Shown piece by piece: positions 8,729 to 17,238 of a stretch of DNA of 64,000 nucleotides. The DNA comes from Clostridium chrysemydis (lineage in GTDB: Bacteria > Bacillota > Clostridia > Clostridiales > Clostridiaceae). The stretch covers positions 1 through 64,000 of the forward strand of contig NZ_JADEKP010000001.1 of the NCBI RefSeq assembly GCF_015234215.1, read 5' to 3'. The notes beneath the pieces are model-generated. The model saw only the letters and a list, made by a program, of their open reading frames with translations, did not search any database and was not told where the DNA came from. A program made the translations under genes and the position numbers. The stretch's first letter is position 1. Each line of letters opens with the position of its first letter.

Positions 8729-10498
8729 TTAATACTTATATAAAGGTTTATCGCTAAGTGTTATTGAATCAGAGTATTTACCTTCAGTTTCAAATATTAC
8801 TATTTTATTTTCTCCATAATTTAAAAGTGGGGCTGGTATATAAAGATATAAAGTAGGGCCTAAATCGGAAAATTTACCTAAGTTAAATCCATTTATAAAA
8901 GCGCAGCCTCTTTTAAATTTTGGTAGGTGCAAAAATGTATCACATTTATCATAAACATTAAAAGTATACTCATAAAAAGCAGGAGTATTAGGAATGAATT
9001 CTCCATCAAAATTAACTTTTTCTATATTAGATAAATCTAAAGGATAATGATAGAATCCCGTTTGAAAGTGTAGGTCAAGCATAACTCCACCCTTTATGCC
9101 TTTTCTTTGCTTAGGGCTTATAAGGCTTGCACCATAATTGATTCTACCTGTATTTTCAACTAATACATCTAATATGTTATCTTCTTTTAAAGGGAGATTT
9201 AAGCTGAAATTTTCTCCGATCTCTTCTCCAAACTGAGTTATTATATGCTTATTATTTACAAACACTTGAGCTCTATCATCACAATCTACTAATTTTGCTT
9301 TTTCTAAATATCTAGATTTTCCAACATTAGACCTATAAAGAGTGTATCCGTAGCCTTGATTTAGTTTTTCCATATTTAAAGTATAGTCATTATACAGCGG
9401 TTTAGATAATGAGTCTAAAGTATTAAATAGGGACACTTTATTTTTTAGTTTAATTTCTCCGTAATGTTTAAATTTAATATCAGTAGTTAATTCAACATCA
9501 GGTATAGATCTATATTTTGAAATTACATTTTTAAAATCATGATATTTTTCGTTATAAGTTCCCCATTCAGTTAAAGGGGCATCGTAGTCATAACTAGTAG
9601 TTTGAGGATCTATTCCGTTATGGTAACTGCACCCATTAAAGAAACCAAAGTTTGTTCCACCGTGGAACATATAGATATTGACACTACCTACATCTAACAT
9701 ATCTTTTAATTCTTTTGAGGCGTCTTTTGAGTCTCTTCTTTTTAGTTCAGAACCCCAATTATTAAACCATCCTATCCAAAACTCCATACACATTAAAGGC
9801 CCTATTATATTATTATCTTTCATAAAGGTATCTAAGGCGCCTATTTGCTCTTTAGTCCTTGAACCAAAGTTTGCAGTAGGAAGTACATTTTCGTTTAAAA
9901 GAGTACCAGAATCTAGTACTTCTCTCCAACCGCCATCAGAAGTAAATAAAGGAACTGTACATCCGTTTTGTATCATAAGATCTTTTATTTGTTTTAGGTA
10001 TTTTTTATCATTACTAAAAGAACCATACTCATTTTCTATTTGCATCATAATAACAGGTCCATCTTCTGTAACTTGAAGGGGAGTGATTATTTTAAATAAC
10101 TTTTTAAAATAATCAGATACGTGATTAATAAATTTAGTGTCTGTACTTCTAACTCTTATGTTATCTTCATTTAAAAGCCAATAAGGAAGTCCTCCAAACT
10201 CCCACTCAGCACATATGTATGGAGTTGGTCTTAAAATCACTAAAAGGTCTAACTCTTCAGCAAGTTTTACGAACTTTACTATGTCCTTATTGTTAGAAAA
10301 ATCAAATTCTCCTTTCTTTGGTTCGTGTATATTCCAAGGGATATAAGTTTCAACAGTGTTACACCCCATTGCTTTTAGCTTTTCTAATCTATCTCTCCAA
10401 TACTCTGGAACTATTCTAAAATAGTGAACGGCACCAGAAATTAATTTTATTTTTTCTCCATCTAAATAAAAATCTTCTTTTATTTTAAATCTTCTCAT
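8729..10498 (-). CDS. Beta-galactosidase, glycoside hydrolase family 35
   Basis: Cytoplasmic GH35 beta-galactosidase of about 589 residues. Family marks are ISGAVHYFRIVPEYWRDRLEKLKAMGCNTVETYIPWNIHEP, the acid/base region MMQIENEYGSF and the nucleophile region LMCMEFWIGWFNNWG, followed by MFHGGTNFGF. A C-terminal jelly-roll part ends FINGFNLGKF. The start is ATG 10498 (MRRFKIKEDF), ten bases after GGAGGG; an upstream ATG at 10543 would lie inside the sigma-54 promoter. No signal peptide, so it acts on imported galactosides. Its own divergent sigma-54 promoter ties it to the LevR regulon next door. Confidence 0.93.
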   Translation of the reverse strand: MRRFKIKEDFYLDGEKIKLISGAVHYFRIVPEYWRDRLEKLKAMGCNTVETYIPWNIHEPKKGEFDFSNNKDIVKFVKLAEELDLLVILRPTPYICAEWEFGGLPYWLLNEDNIRVRSTDTKFINHVSDYFKKLFKIITPLQVTEDGPVIMMQIENEYGSFSNDKKYLKQIKDLMIQNGCTVPLFTSDGGWREVLDSGTLLNENVLPTANFGSRTKEQIGALDTFMKDNNIIGPLMCMEFWIGWFNNWGSELKRRDSKDASKELKDMLDVGSVNIYMFHGGTNFGFFNGCSYHNGIDPQTTSYDYDAPLTEWGTYNEKYHDFKNVISKYRSIPDVELTTDIKFKHYGEIKLKNKVSLFNTLDSLSKPLYNDYTLNMEKLNQGYGYTLYRSNVGKSRYLEKAKLVDCDDRAQVFVNNKHIITQFGEEIGENFSLNLPLKEDNILDVLVENTGRINYGASLISPKQRKGIKGGVMLDLHFQTGFYHYPLDLSNIEKVNFDGEFIPNTPAFYEYTFNVYDKCDTFLHLPKFKRGCAFINGFNLGKFSDLGPTLYLYIPAPLLNYGENKIVIFETEGKYSDSITLSDKPLYKY

Positions 10499-10538
10499 AA
10501 ATCTTTTTCCCTCCAGAAATAGTTTTATTAATTTAAAA

Positions 10539-10555
10539 AGCAATTACTATGCCAA
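10539..10555 (-). promoter_or_regulatory. Sigma-54 promoter of the GH35 gene
   Basis: On the minus strand the sequence is TTGGCATAGTAATTGCT, giving GG and GC elements separated by ten bases (-24/-12 spacing). The transcript would begin just upstream of the GH35 site. Confidence 0.85.
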
Positions 10556-10558
10556 GTA

Positions 10559-10589
10559 TAGTGTCATATGAATTAGTTTGTGTCACTAA
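10559..10589. promoter_or_regulatory. Putative LevR-type activator site (TAGTGTCATA)
   Basis: TAGTGTCATA at 10559-10568 and a related GTGTCACTA at 10581-10589 lie immediately upstream of the minus-strand sigma-54 promoter. The same decamer recurs upstream of the PTS and kduI promoters. The assignment as the enhancer-binding site is inference. Confidence 0.6.
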
Positions 10590-10605
10590 AAAATGTAAAA
10601 AAATA

Positions 10606-10634
10606 TTTACACTTAGTTAAAAGTTTATTATAAT
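10606..10634 (+). promoter_or_regulatory. Sigma-A promoter of the LevR-type regulator
   Basis: TTTACA (10606-10611) and TATAAT (10629-10634), spacer 17 bases, 52 bases before the start codon. Confidence 0.75.
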
Positions 10635-10686
10635 CTTAACTAAGATTTATGAATGTAAACATTTAAATGGGGAAGAGGGTTTTAAA

Positions 10687-13398
10687 ATGACAATTAAAGA
10701 GAAGGTGTTCTTAAAACTTAGAGAACTTTGTGAAGTAACCGAAGAAAAAGATTTTGTTGGAATAACAGCAAAAGAAATTGCAGAAATTTTAAACGTTCAA
10801 AGAAATGTAGTTAGTCACTACTTAAATGAATTATGCAGAGAAGGAAAGGTCGTAAAGACTAATACTAGACCTGTGTATTTTTTTGACACAAATTTTATAA
10901 ATAAAAAAGAAAAGTCAGAAGATGAATCTTTTTTAGAAGATCCATTTTCTAAAATAATAGGTAGTACAGGCAGTCTAAAAGAGCAGATAGAACAATGCAA
11001 GGCAGCTGCTGTTTACCCGAATAAAGGACTTCCTATAACTTTAACTGGTAATAGTGGAGTAGGTAAAAGTTATATAGCTAAGGTTATCTATGAATACGCT
11101 ATTTATAAAAAATGCATCAAAGAAGATGCACCTTTTGTTACTTTTAACTGTGCAGATTATGCAAACAATAAAGAATTATTATCAGCTAACCTTTTCGGGT
11201 ATAAAAAGGGTGCTTTTACAGGTGCCGATAAAGATGCTATAGGTTTAATTGAAGCTGCAGATAACGGGTATTTATTTTTAGATGAAGTACATAGACTATC
11301 TCCAGAAGGGCAAGAAAAACTATTTTTATTTTTAGACCAAGGAAAGTTTAGAAGAATAGGTGAAACTAACAAATGGAGAAGTGCAAACGTAAGGTTTATC
11401 TTTGCAACTACTGAAAATCTAGATGAGGTTTTATTAGATACATTTAGAAGAAGGATACCTATATTTGTAGAGATTCCAAACCTTTCTGAAAGGACTGTAT
11501 CAGAAAGACTTTCTATGGTTTATAGTTTCTATAAAGATGAGGCAAAGGAGATAGGAAGAGATTTAATTATAAATAAGAATGTAATTAATTCATTGTTATC
11601 AATAAAAGGAAATGGGAACGTTGGGCTATTAAAAAATATAATAATAAGCAGTATTGCAAACTCCTATAGAATGAACACAAAGGACCAAACTATAAGTGTT
11701 AATTTAGATAGCCTTCCAGGTAAATTTAAAAATTCTATAAATATCAAAGATAACTTCTATTTTGAGAATATGAAGGTGTTTAGAGATGAAAACATAGAAA
11801 CTAATATCAGTATTAATAATACCTCTTATAATCAGACTATAGTTACGGAATTAAAAAATATTTTTAAGTTTTTAAACAATTATAATGTTGGAACGTTAGA
11901 GTATGAAAAATTTAAAAAGAACTCAAACAGAAGTTTAAATAATATTTTAAAAGAGATTGTTTTTAATAATTCAAACATAGAAAAAGATATTTTAACTTAC
12001 GAGCTTATCTTTAATATTGTAAATAATGCACTTATGTTTATACAAAAAAATTATGGTATAAAATATTACGGAAATACAACAAAGGTTTTAACTTATGCAA
12101 TTATTTATTTAAGAAACTTTGATGAAAGGGAACTAGGTAAAAAATCAGAATTTAAAAATTATATAAAGATAATTAAAAAGAAGCTTACTGATAATTATTT
12201 AGTTAGCAAAAAATTAAGTGAGATTATTGAAAATACACTAGATAGTAAGCTTAGCGACTTAATACTTATAGTTATAACTCTTTATATAAATAGTATTTCA
12301 AGTGGTAACAAAAACAAAATTAAAGGTATTATAGTAGCCCACGGCTTTTCAACTGCAAGTAGTATAGCATCTGTTGCAAATACTTGTTTTGAAGATTTTA
12401 TATTTGAACCTTTTGATATGCCAATAGATGTTACAACAGCAACAGTAACTAAAAAAATAAAAGATTATTTAAATTATATAAACACAGAAAAAGGTATAGT
12501 GATCTTAGTAGATATGGGTTCTTTAAATGAAATATACAACGAACTTAAAGACTGCGTAAATGGAGATGTTGGAATAATAAATAATATTTCAACTAGACTT
12601 GCTTTAGATGTTGCAAATAATATTATAAATAACGAACCTGTAGAAACTATAGTAAAAAAATGCTCCCTAAATAATAAAACAGAATTTAAATATTATGAAG
12701 CTAAAAATAAGAAAAAAGCTATAGTAGTTACTTGTATTTCAGGAGTTGGAACTGCTGAAAAAATAAGAGAAATTCTTAAAAAATGTATAGGTGAATCTGA
12801 TGCAGAAATAATAGCACAAGATTATGACAGTATAGTAAACGGAATATCTAATAACAATAATTTAAAAGGGTATGATGTAAAGCTTATTATATCAACTACA
12901 GCATTAGATTTAAAGGGTGTTAATGTTATTGAATTACAAAATTTAATTAGTGGACAATCAGATAGTATTTTAGAAGAGGTATTTTATGATATAAGTAAGA
13001 AAAAGACTTTACCAGAAATAAAAGATGATATTATAAAATTTTTCTCACTTCAAAATATAATAAACCAGCTTACTATTTTAAATCCAAATAAGATAATAGA
13101 TGAAGTTTCAAAAATAATAAATAATTATCAATTAGCTCTACATATGGATTTTAAGAGCGAATTAAAATTAGCTTTGTTTATTCATATAAGTGCACTTATA
13201 GAAAGACTTGTACTTAGAGATGCAATCATATCACACCCTAAGGAAGAAAAATTCAAAAAAGAACACAGGGATTTTATAGAAGAGACAAACAGGATCTTTG
13301 AAGAGATATTAAACGAGTATAAAGTGACTCTTCCTATAGCGGAGATAGTAAATATTTATTACATTATAAAATTAAGAGAATTAGATTATTTAAATTAG
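10687..13398 (+). CDS. LevR-type sigma-54-dependent, PTS-controlled transcriptional activator
   Basis: 903-residue activator with the LevR domain order. An N-terminal helix-turn-helix (about 1-65) precedes an AAA+ module (about 90-330) with Walker A GNSGVGKS 121-128, the sigma-54 contact motif GAFTGA 175-180 and Walker B LFLDE 196-200. Then come PRD1 (about 430-540), an EIIA-Man-like domain with His552 (IVAHGFST), an EIIB-like segment with Cys683 (TCISGVGTA) and PRD2 with His833. In Bacillus LevR the EIIA and PRD2 histidines are the two regulatory phosphosites, and both are kept; PRD1 shows no obvious His in its first conserved block. The PTS next door would report substrate through PRD2. Five sigma-54 promoters around it are its likely targets. 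Confidence 0.93.
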   Translation: MTIKEKVFLKLRELCEVTEEKDFVGITAKEIAEILNVQRNVVSHYLNELCREGKVVKTNTRPVYFFDTNFINKKEKSEDESFLEDPFSKIIGSTGSLKEQIEQCKAAAVYPNKGLPITLTGNSGVGKSYIAKVIYEYAIYKKCIKEDAPFVTFNCADYANNKELLSANLFGYKKGAFTGADKDAIGLIEAADNGYLFLDEVHRLSPEGQEKLFLFLDQGKFRRIGETNKWRSANVRFIFATTENLDEVLLDTFRRRIPIFVEIPNLSERTVSERLSMVYSFYKDEAKEIGRDLIINKNVINSLLSIKGNGNVGLLKNIIISSIANSYRMNTKDQTISVNLDSLPGKFKNSINIKDNFYFENMKVFRDENIETNISINNTSYNQTIVTELKNIFKFLNNYNVGTLEYEKFKKNSNRSLNNILKEIVFNNSNIEKDILTYELIFNIVNNALMFIQKNYGIKYYGNTTKVLTYAIIYLRNFDERELGKKSEFKNYIKIIKKKLTDNYLVSKKLSEIIENTLDSKLSDLILIVITLYINSISSGNKNKIKGIIVAHGFSTASSIASVANTCFEDFIFEPFDMPIDVTTATVTKKIKDYLNYINTEKGIVILVDMGSLNEIYNELKDCVNGDVGIINNISTRLALDVANNIINNEPVETIVKKCSLNNKTEFKYYEAKNKKKAIVVTCISGVGTAEKIREILKKCIGESDAEIIAQDYDSIVNGISNNNNLKGYDVKLIISTTALDLKGVNVIELQNLISGQSDSILEEVFYDISKKKTLPEIKDDIIKFFSLQNIINQLTILNPNKIIDEVSKIINNYQLALHMDFKSELKLALFIHISALIERLVLRDAIISHPKEEKFKKEHRDFIEETNRIFEEILNEYKVTLPIAEIVNIYYIIKLRELDYLN

Positions 13399-13411
13399 AT
13401 ATATATAAAAG

Positions 13412-13437
13412 GCTATAACATCAGTTATAGCTTTTTT
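13412..13437 (+). terminator. Terminator of the LevR-type gene
   Basis: GCTATAAC (13412-13419) and GTTATAGC (13424-13431) around ATCA, followed by TTTTTT. Confidence 0.88.
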
Positions 13438-13461
13438 AGTGAAAGGTAATTTAATTTTTAT

Positions 13462-13480
13462 ATGGTATGAAAGTTGCTTT
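13462..13480 (+). promoter_or_regulatory. Sigma-54 promoter of the sulfatase-maturase gene
   Basis: TGGTATGAAAGTTGCTTT, with GG 13464-13465 and GC 13476-13477 at -24/-12 spacing. The -24 box is less perfect than its sisters (TATG in place of CACG), and no TAGTGTCATA decamer is visible upstream. Confidence 0.72.
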
Positions 13481-13536
13481 AAATAATAGTGTAAGAAAAA
13501 AATAAAGTGTAATAGATAAAATAGGAGTTGTTAGAT

Positions 13537-14646
13537 ATGTTAAGTGTATTAATTAAGCCGGTATCATCAGATTGTAATTTAGAGTGCGATTATTGTTTTT
13601 ATAAATCTACTTCAAAAGAAAATTCTAATATCAGTAGAGAATATATGAAGGTAGAGACTCTTAAAAATATAGTTAAGAAAGCTTTTGATTATTCAAAAGA
13701 TGGTGTAGTATTTGCGTTTCAAGGGGGAGAGCCTACTCTTATAGGTTTAGATTTCTTTAAAGAATTAATAAAATTACAGAAAAAATATAATAAAAGAAAA
13801 ATATTAGTTAAAAATTCAATTCAAACAAATGGATATAACATAGACGAAGAGTTTTCTATATTTTTAAAGGAAGAAAACTTTTTAGTAGGTTTATCATTAG
13901 ATGGGCCTAAATTTTTACATGATAAATATAGAGTTAATCTTAAAGAAAATGGAAGTTTTGATAAGGCCTTTAATACTAAAAAGATTTTTGATAAAGACTT
14001 CGTAGAATACAATATTCTTTCTGTTATAACAAAGGAAACAGCTAAAAATGCAAGAGAGCTTTATAAGTTTTATAAAGATAATGATATAAACTTTGTTCAA
14101 ACTATTCCTTGTTTAGATAAGGGATTTAAGCAAAGTGGAGAAGAAAAATATTCTTTAACTCCTGATGAGTACGAAGAGTTTTTAAAGGTGTTTTTTGACC
14201 TGTGGTATATAGACTATAAAAAAGGCGATTTTATGAGCGTAAGGTTATTTGAGAATATTTGTGCAATGCTTCTCGGAATGAAACCTGAAAGCTGCGAACT
14301 TATGGGATTTTGCAGTATTCAAAATGTAATAGAAGCAAATGGGGATATATACCCTTGTGATTTCTATGTTTCAGATGATAAGAGAATTGGAAACATAAAC
14401 GAAATATCTTTTAAAGATGTACCAAAACTTAAATCAAGTATTAAATTTATAGATATAAAAGAACCTTTAGATAAATGCAAAGAGTGTAAGTATGGGCCTC
14501 TTTGCAAAGGTGGTTGCAAAAGGTATAGAGATGAAAATACGTTAGAGTACTATTATTGCAGCACTTTTAAAAACTTTTATGATTATACAATAGATAGGTT
14601 TATAGAAATCTGTAAAGATATCATAAAAAGGGAAAAGAACAGATAA
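13537..14646 (+). CDS. Anaerobic sulfatase-maturing enzyme (radical SAM/SPASM)
   Basis: 369-residue radical SAM enzyme that oxidises the active-site Cys or Ser of sulfatases to formylglycine without oxygen. CxxxCxxC is at Cys13, Cys17 and Cys20 (CNLECDYCFY), followed by FAFQGGEPTL and GLSLDGP, all characteristic of the Clostridium enzyme. The C-terminal SPASM part supplies further clusters (CELMGFC, YPCDFYV, CKECKYGPLCKGGCKRYRD, YYCSTF). The start is ATG 13537, nine bases after AGGAG; the TTG at 13528 abuts that site and is rejected. Its partner is the Cys-type sulfatase 4.8 kb downstream, and it has its own sigma-54 promoter. Confidence 0.95.
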   Translation: MLSVLIKPVSSDCNLECDYCFYKSTSKENSNISREYMKVETLKNIVKKAFDYSKDGVVFAFQGGEPTLIGLDFFKELIKLQKKYNKRKILVKNSIQTNGYNIDEEFSIFLKEENFLVGLSLDGPKFLHDKYRVNLKENGSFDKAFNTKKIFDKDFVEYNILSVITKETAKNARELYKFYKDNDINFVQTIPCLDKGFKQSGEEKYSLTPDEYEEFLKVFFDLWYIDYKKGDFMSVRLFENICAMLLGMKPESCELMGFCSIQNVIEANGDIYPCDFYVSDDKRIGNINEISFKDVPKLKSSIKFIDIKEPLDKCKECKYGPLCKGGCKRYRDENTLEYYYCSTFKNFYDYTIDRFIEICKDIIKREKNR

Positions 14647-14651
14647 TCTTT

Positions 14652-14684
14652 AAAACTACCTTCTGTTTGTAAGGTAGTTTTAAA
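14652..14684 (+). terminator. Hairpin after the sulfatase-maturase gene
   Basis: AAAACTACCTT pairs with AAGGTAGTTTT (14653-14681), followed by a modest T tail. Confidence 0.7.
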
Positions 14685-14696
14685 TTTGTAAAAATA

Positions 14697-14870
14697 TAGT
14701 GTCATACGGGTACAGGGTAAATTTAGTAAAGAGTAATTGATAAAAAATAAAAATACTTTAAATTATAGACTATTGTCATACTAAAATTAACTTTAAAGGA
14801 ATAATAAACGATCTAGAATATCTAGGAACCTTTATTTATTATGATTATATAAAAATTTATAGTATGACAA
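14697..14870 (+). promoter_or_regulatory. Upstream activating region of the PTS operon
   Basis: The 318-base gap before the PTS genes has no gene. It holds the decamer TAGTGTCATA at 14697-14706 and an 11-base perfect inverted repeat, TTGTCATACTA at 14773-14783 and TAGTATGACAA at 14860-14870, which shares the TGTCATA core. Between them is an AT-rich stretch with a small dyad (CTAG-AATAT-CTAG). This fits enhancer sites for a sigma-54 activator with a bendable middle; binding is inferred. Confidence 0.6.
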
Positions 14871-14874
14871 AAAG

Positions 14875-14892
14875 TTGGCACGAGAGTTGCTT
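14875..14892 (+). promoter_or_regulatory. Sigma-54 promoter of the PTS operon
   Basis: TTGGCACGAGAGTTGCTT, a full match to the TGGCACG-N4-TTGC consensus, with GG 14877-14878 and GC 14889-14890. It lies 75 bases before the IIC start. Confidence 0.95.
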
Positions 14893-14964
14893 TATAAATA
14901 AGTGTAAACATTAACAAATTAAAATCAAAAATAAAATATTAAAATATTTTGGGAGGTATTATAT

Positions 14965-15756
14965 ATGGATATTCAATTATGGCAAATATTAGTTCTTGCA
15001 GCTTATGCAGCATTAGCTCAATATGATGGACTACACTTTTTAGTTGGTTTACCAAAACCAGCAATAGCAGGTTTATTTGCAGGACTAGTTATGGGAGATG
15101 TAACAACAGGACTTTTAGTTGGAGGTACTATCCAATTAATGAATTTAGGAGTTAGTAACTACGGGGGAGCTTCAATTCCAGATTATATGTCAGCTACATT
15201 AATATCAACAGCACTAACTATTTCAACAGGACAAGGTGTTGAATTTGCAGTTGGTATAGGTGTTCCAGCAGCTTTATTATTAGTTCAATTAGATATTTTA
15301 GCAAGAATGGCAAACACATTCTTCCAACATAAAGCGGAAAATTACGCAGATAAGAGAGACTATAAAAAAGTTAAACTTATGAACATATTAGGAGTAATTC
15401 CTTGGTCTTTATCAAGATTTGTACCAGTATTTGTAGTATTATTCTTTGGTGCAGACGTAGTTAATAAGATATTAGCAGCATCACCACAATGGTTCTTAAC
15501 AGGATTACAAGTAGCAGGGGGATTATTACCTGCAATAGGTATAGCAATATTACTTAAATACTTACCACTTAAAACTTATGCACCTTACTTAGTTATAGGA
15601 TTTGCTTTTGCAGCATTCTTAAACTTACCAGTTATGGGTGTAGCTTTAATAGGTGGTGCTATAGCATTTATTAAATTTAAAGAAAGAGAAGAGCAAGCTT
15701 CTAAGGAATTAAGCAGCACACAAGTTTCAGGAGGAGGTTTTGATGAAGATGAGTAA
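14965..15756 (+). CDS. PTS mannose/sorbose-family EIIC component
   Basis: 263-residue membrane channel of a mannose-family phosphotransferase system. It has about eight hydrophobic segments and family marks LVGLPKPAIAGLFAGLVMGDVTTGLLVGGTIQLMNLG and NYGGASIPDYMSA. Preceded by GGGAGG and the sigma-54 promoter. It overlaps the IID gene by 14 bases. In the context of GAG enzymes the likely cargo is an unsaturated uronyl-hexosamine disaccharide, as in the streptococcal hyaluronan system; this is inference. Confidence 0.93.
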   Translation: MDIQLWQILVLAAYAALAQYDGLHFLVGLPKPAIAGLFAGLVMGDVTTGLLVGGTIQLMNLGVSNYGGASIPDYMSATLISTALTISTGQGVEFAVGIGVPAALLLVQLDILARMANTFFQHKAENYADKRDYKKVKLMNILGVIPWSLSRFVPVFVVLFFGADVVNKILAASPQWFLTGLQVAGGLLPAIGIAILLKYLPLKTYAPYLVIGFAFAAFLNLPVMGVALIGGAIAFIKFKEREEQASKELSSTQVSGGGFDEDE

Positions 15757-16552
15757 TGAAGTAAAAAAGTTTACTAAAAAAGATATAAATAGAGCTTATT
15801 TTAGATGGTATGGAGCTGGAGAGACAGCTTGGAACTATGAAAAGATGCAAGGACTTGGATATTGCTATACTATGCTTCCATTCCTTGAAGAAATTTATAA
15901 AGATGAAGACGAACTTAACGATGCAGTTAAAAATCACATGCAATTTTTCAACTGTAATATGACAACAAGTGCACTTATAATCGGAGCAAACCTTGCTATA
16001 GAAGAGCAAGGTGGAGAAGGCGTTCAAGAAGCAGTTGCAGCTATAAAAACTGGTCTTATGGGACCTTTAGCTGGAGTTGGTGATACATTATTTGGTATGA
16101 CATTTAATACAGTATTTGGTTCAATAGCAGCTTATATGGCTATCGAAGGAAACCCAGTAGGATGTTTTATTTGGATATTTGCAAACTTAGCTAGAATATT
16201 ATTATCTAACTTCTTTATGCACCTAGGATATAAAGAAGGGGCAAAGGTAGTTGGAACTGTAGGAACAAAGCTAAAAAATGTTACAGAGGCTGCAACTATA
16301 TTAGGGATGACAGTTATCGGGGCACTTATCCCAACTGTTGTTAAAGCAAAGACAGCATACGTGTTTAAAACAGGAGAGGTAGAATTACCAATCCAAGATA
16401 TTTTAGATAAAATTATGCCAGGGTTATTACCACTTGGAATAGTATTTTTAACTTATTGGTTACTTGGAAGAAAGAGATTAAACTCAACAAAGGTAATCTT
16501 CTTATTAATAATAATGGGTATATTAGGATCAGTTATAGGGTTCTTAGGATAA
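15743..16552 (+). CDS. PTS mannose/sorbose-family EIID component
   Basis: 269-residue EIID. The N-terminal cytoplasmic part has RWYGAGETAWNYEKMQGLGYCYTMLPFL, the EIID hallmark, followed by GLMGPLAGVGDTLF and a C-terminal membrane region ending in a hydrophobic helix. Start ATG 15743 is five bases after GGAGGAGG; ATG 15749 is also possible. It overlaps EIIC, which suggests translational coupling for the IIC-IID complex. Confidence 0.93.
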   Translation: MKMSNEVKKFTKKDINRAYFRWYGAGETAWNYEKMQGLGYCYTMLPFLEEIYKDEDELNDAVKNHMQFFNCNMTTSALIIGANLAIEEQGGEGVQEAVAAIKTGLMGPLAGVGDTLFGMTFNTVFGSIAAYMAIEGNPVGCFIWIFANLARILLSNFFMHLGYKEGAKVVGTVGTKLKNVTEAATILGMTVIGALIPTVVKAKTAYVFKTGEVELPIQDILDKIMPGLLPLGIVFLTYWLLGRKRLNSTKVIFLLIIMGILGSVIGFLG

Positions 16553-16562
16553 TAAAAAAAGT

Positions 16563-16596
16563 GTAGTTCCTTAGAATATATATTTTAAGGAACTAC
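16563..16596 (+). other. Intercistronic hairpin between EIID and EIIB
   Basis: A perfect 11-base stem, GTAGTTCCTTA (16563-16573) with TAAGGAACTAC (16586-16596), has no T-run after it. It is better read as an mRNA stabilising or processing element within the operon than as a terminator. Confidence 0.6.
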
Positions 16597-16659
16597 GATA
16601 CAAAAAATATGGTTTGGGTATAGAATTAAAGAGTATAAGAATTTGGAGGTATTTTATTT

Positions 16660-17151
16660 ATGAAAGGTATAATACATATAAGAATAGACGATAGATTAAT
16701 CCACGGACAAGTTGCAGCATTTTGGTGCAATACTTTAAAGGCAACTAGAATTATGGTTATAAACGATAAGGTTTCTAACGATGAAATGCAAAAATCAGTT
16801 TTAAGAATGGTTGCACCAGCTTCAATTAGAACTTCAATTATTTCAAAGGAAACAGCTTTTAAAAACATACAAGCTGGAAAATATGAAGGCCAAAGAGTTC
16901 TAGTAGTAGTAAAAAATCCAGAAGATTTATTAGATTTAATAAATATGGGGTTAGATATAAAAGAATTTAATGTAGGGAACATGGCATCAAAAAATGATAC
17001 AACTCAAATAAAGCGTTCAGTAAATGTTACAGAAGAAAACGTAAAAACATTTAGAGAACTTGCAAAATTAGGGGTACAGATGACATCAATAATGGTACCA
17101 GATGATCCTAAAACAAACATTATAGATTTCATAGATAAAGCAGGTCTATAG
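16660..17151 (+). CDS. PTS mannose/sorbose-family EIIB component
   Basis: 163-residue cytoplasmic EIIB. The phosphorylated His is in IDDRLIHGQVAAFW (His15), with the family segments VSNDEMQKSVLRMVAP and FNVGNMASK. Start ATG follows TTGGAGG. It would also phosphorylate PRD2 of the LevR-type activator when no substrate is present, by analogy with LevE/LevR. A terminator-like hairpin follows at 17183. Confidence 0.94.
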   Translation: MKGIIHIRIDDRLIHGQVAAFWCNTLKATRIMVINDKVSNDEMQKSVLRMVAPASIRTSIISKETAFKNIQAGKYEGQRVLVVVKNPEDLLDLINMGLDIKEFNVGNMASKNDTTQIKRSVNVTEENVKTFRELAKLGVQMTSIMVPDDPKTNIIDFIDKAGL

Positions 17152-17182
17152 ATAAAAATTAAATATTAAATTTTAAATTAGC

Positions 17183-17220
17183 GGGGCTTTGCAAAATTTA
17201 TTGTGATAGCCCCATTTTTA
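17183..17220 (+). terminator. Terminator-like hairpin between EIIB and the lyase gene
   Basis: GGGGCT (17183-17188) and AGCCCC (17208-17213) close a 19-base loop, followed by ATTTTTA. Partial termination here would set PTS expression above the lyase. Confidence 0.55.
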
Positions 17221-17238
17221 ATATAGGAGGATATAAAT

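Noticed and set aside
10499-10543. A longer GH35 reading starting at 10543
   Set aside because: The start codon overlaps the minus-strand sigma-54 promoter, and the extra residues match nothing in GH35. ATG 10498 has GGAGGG at the right distance.
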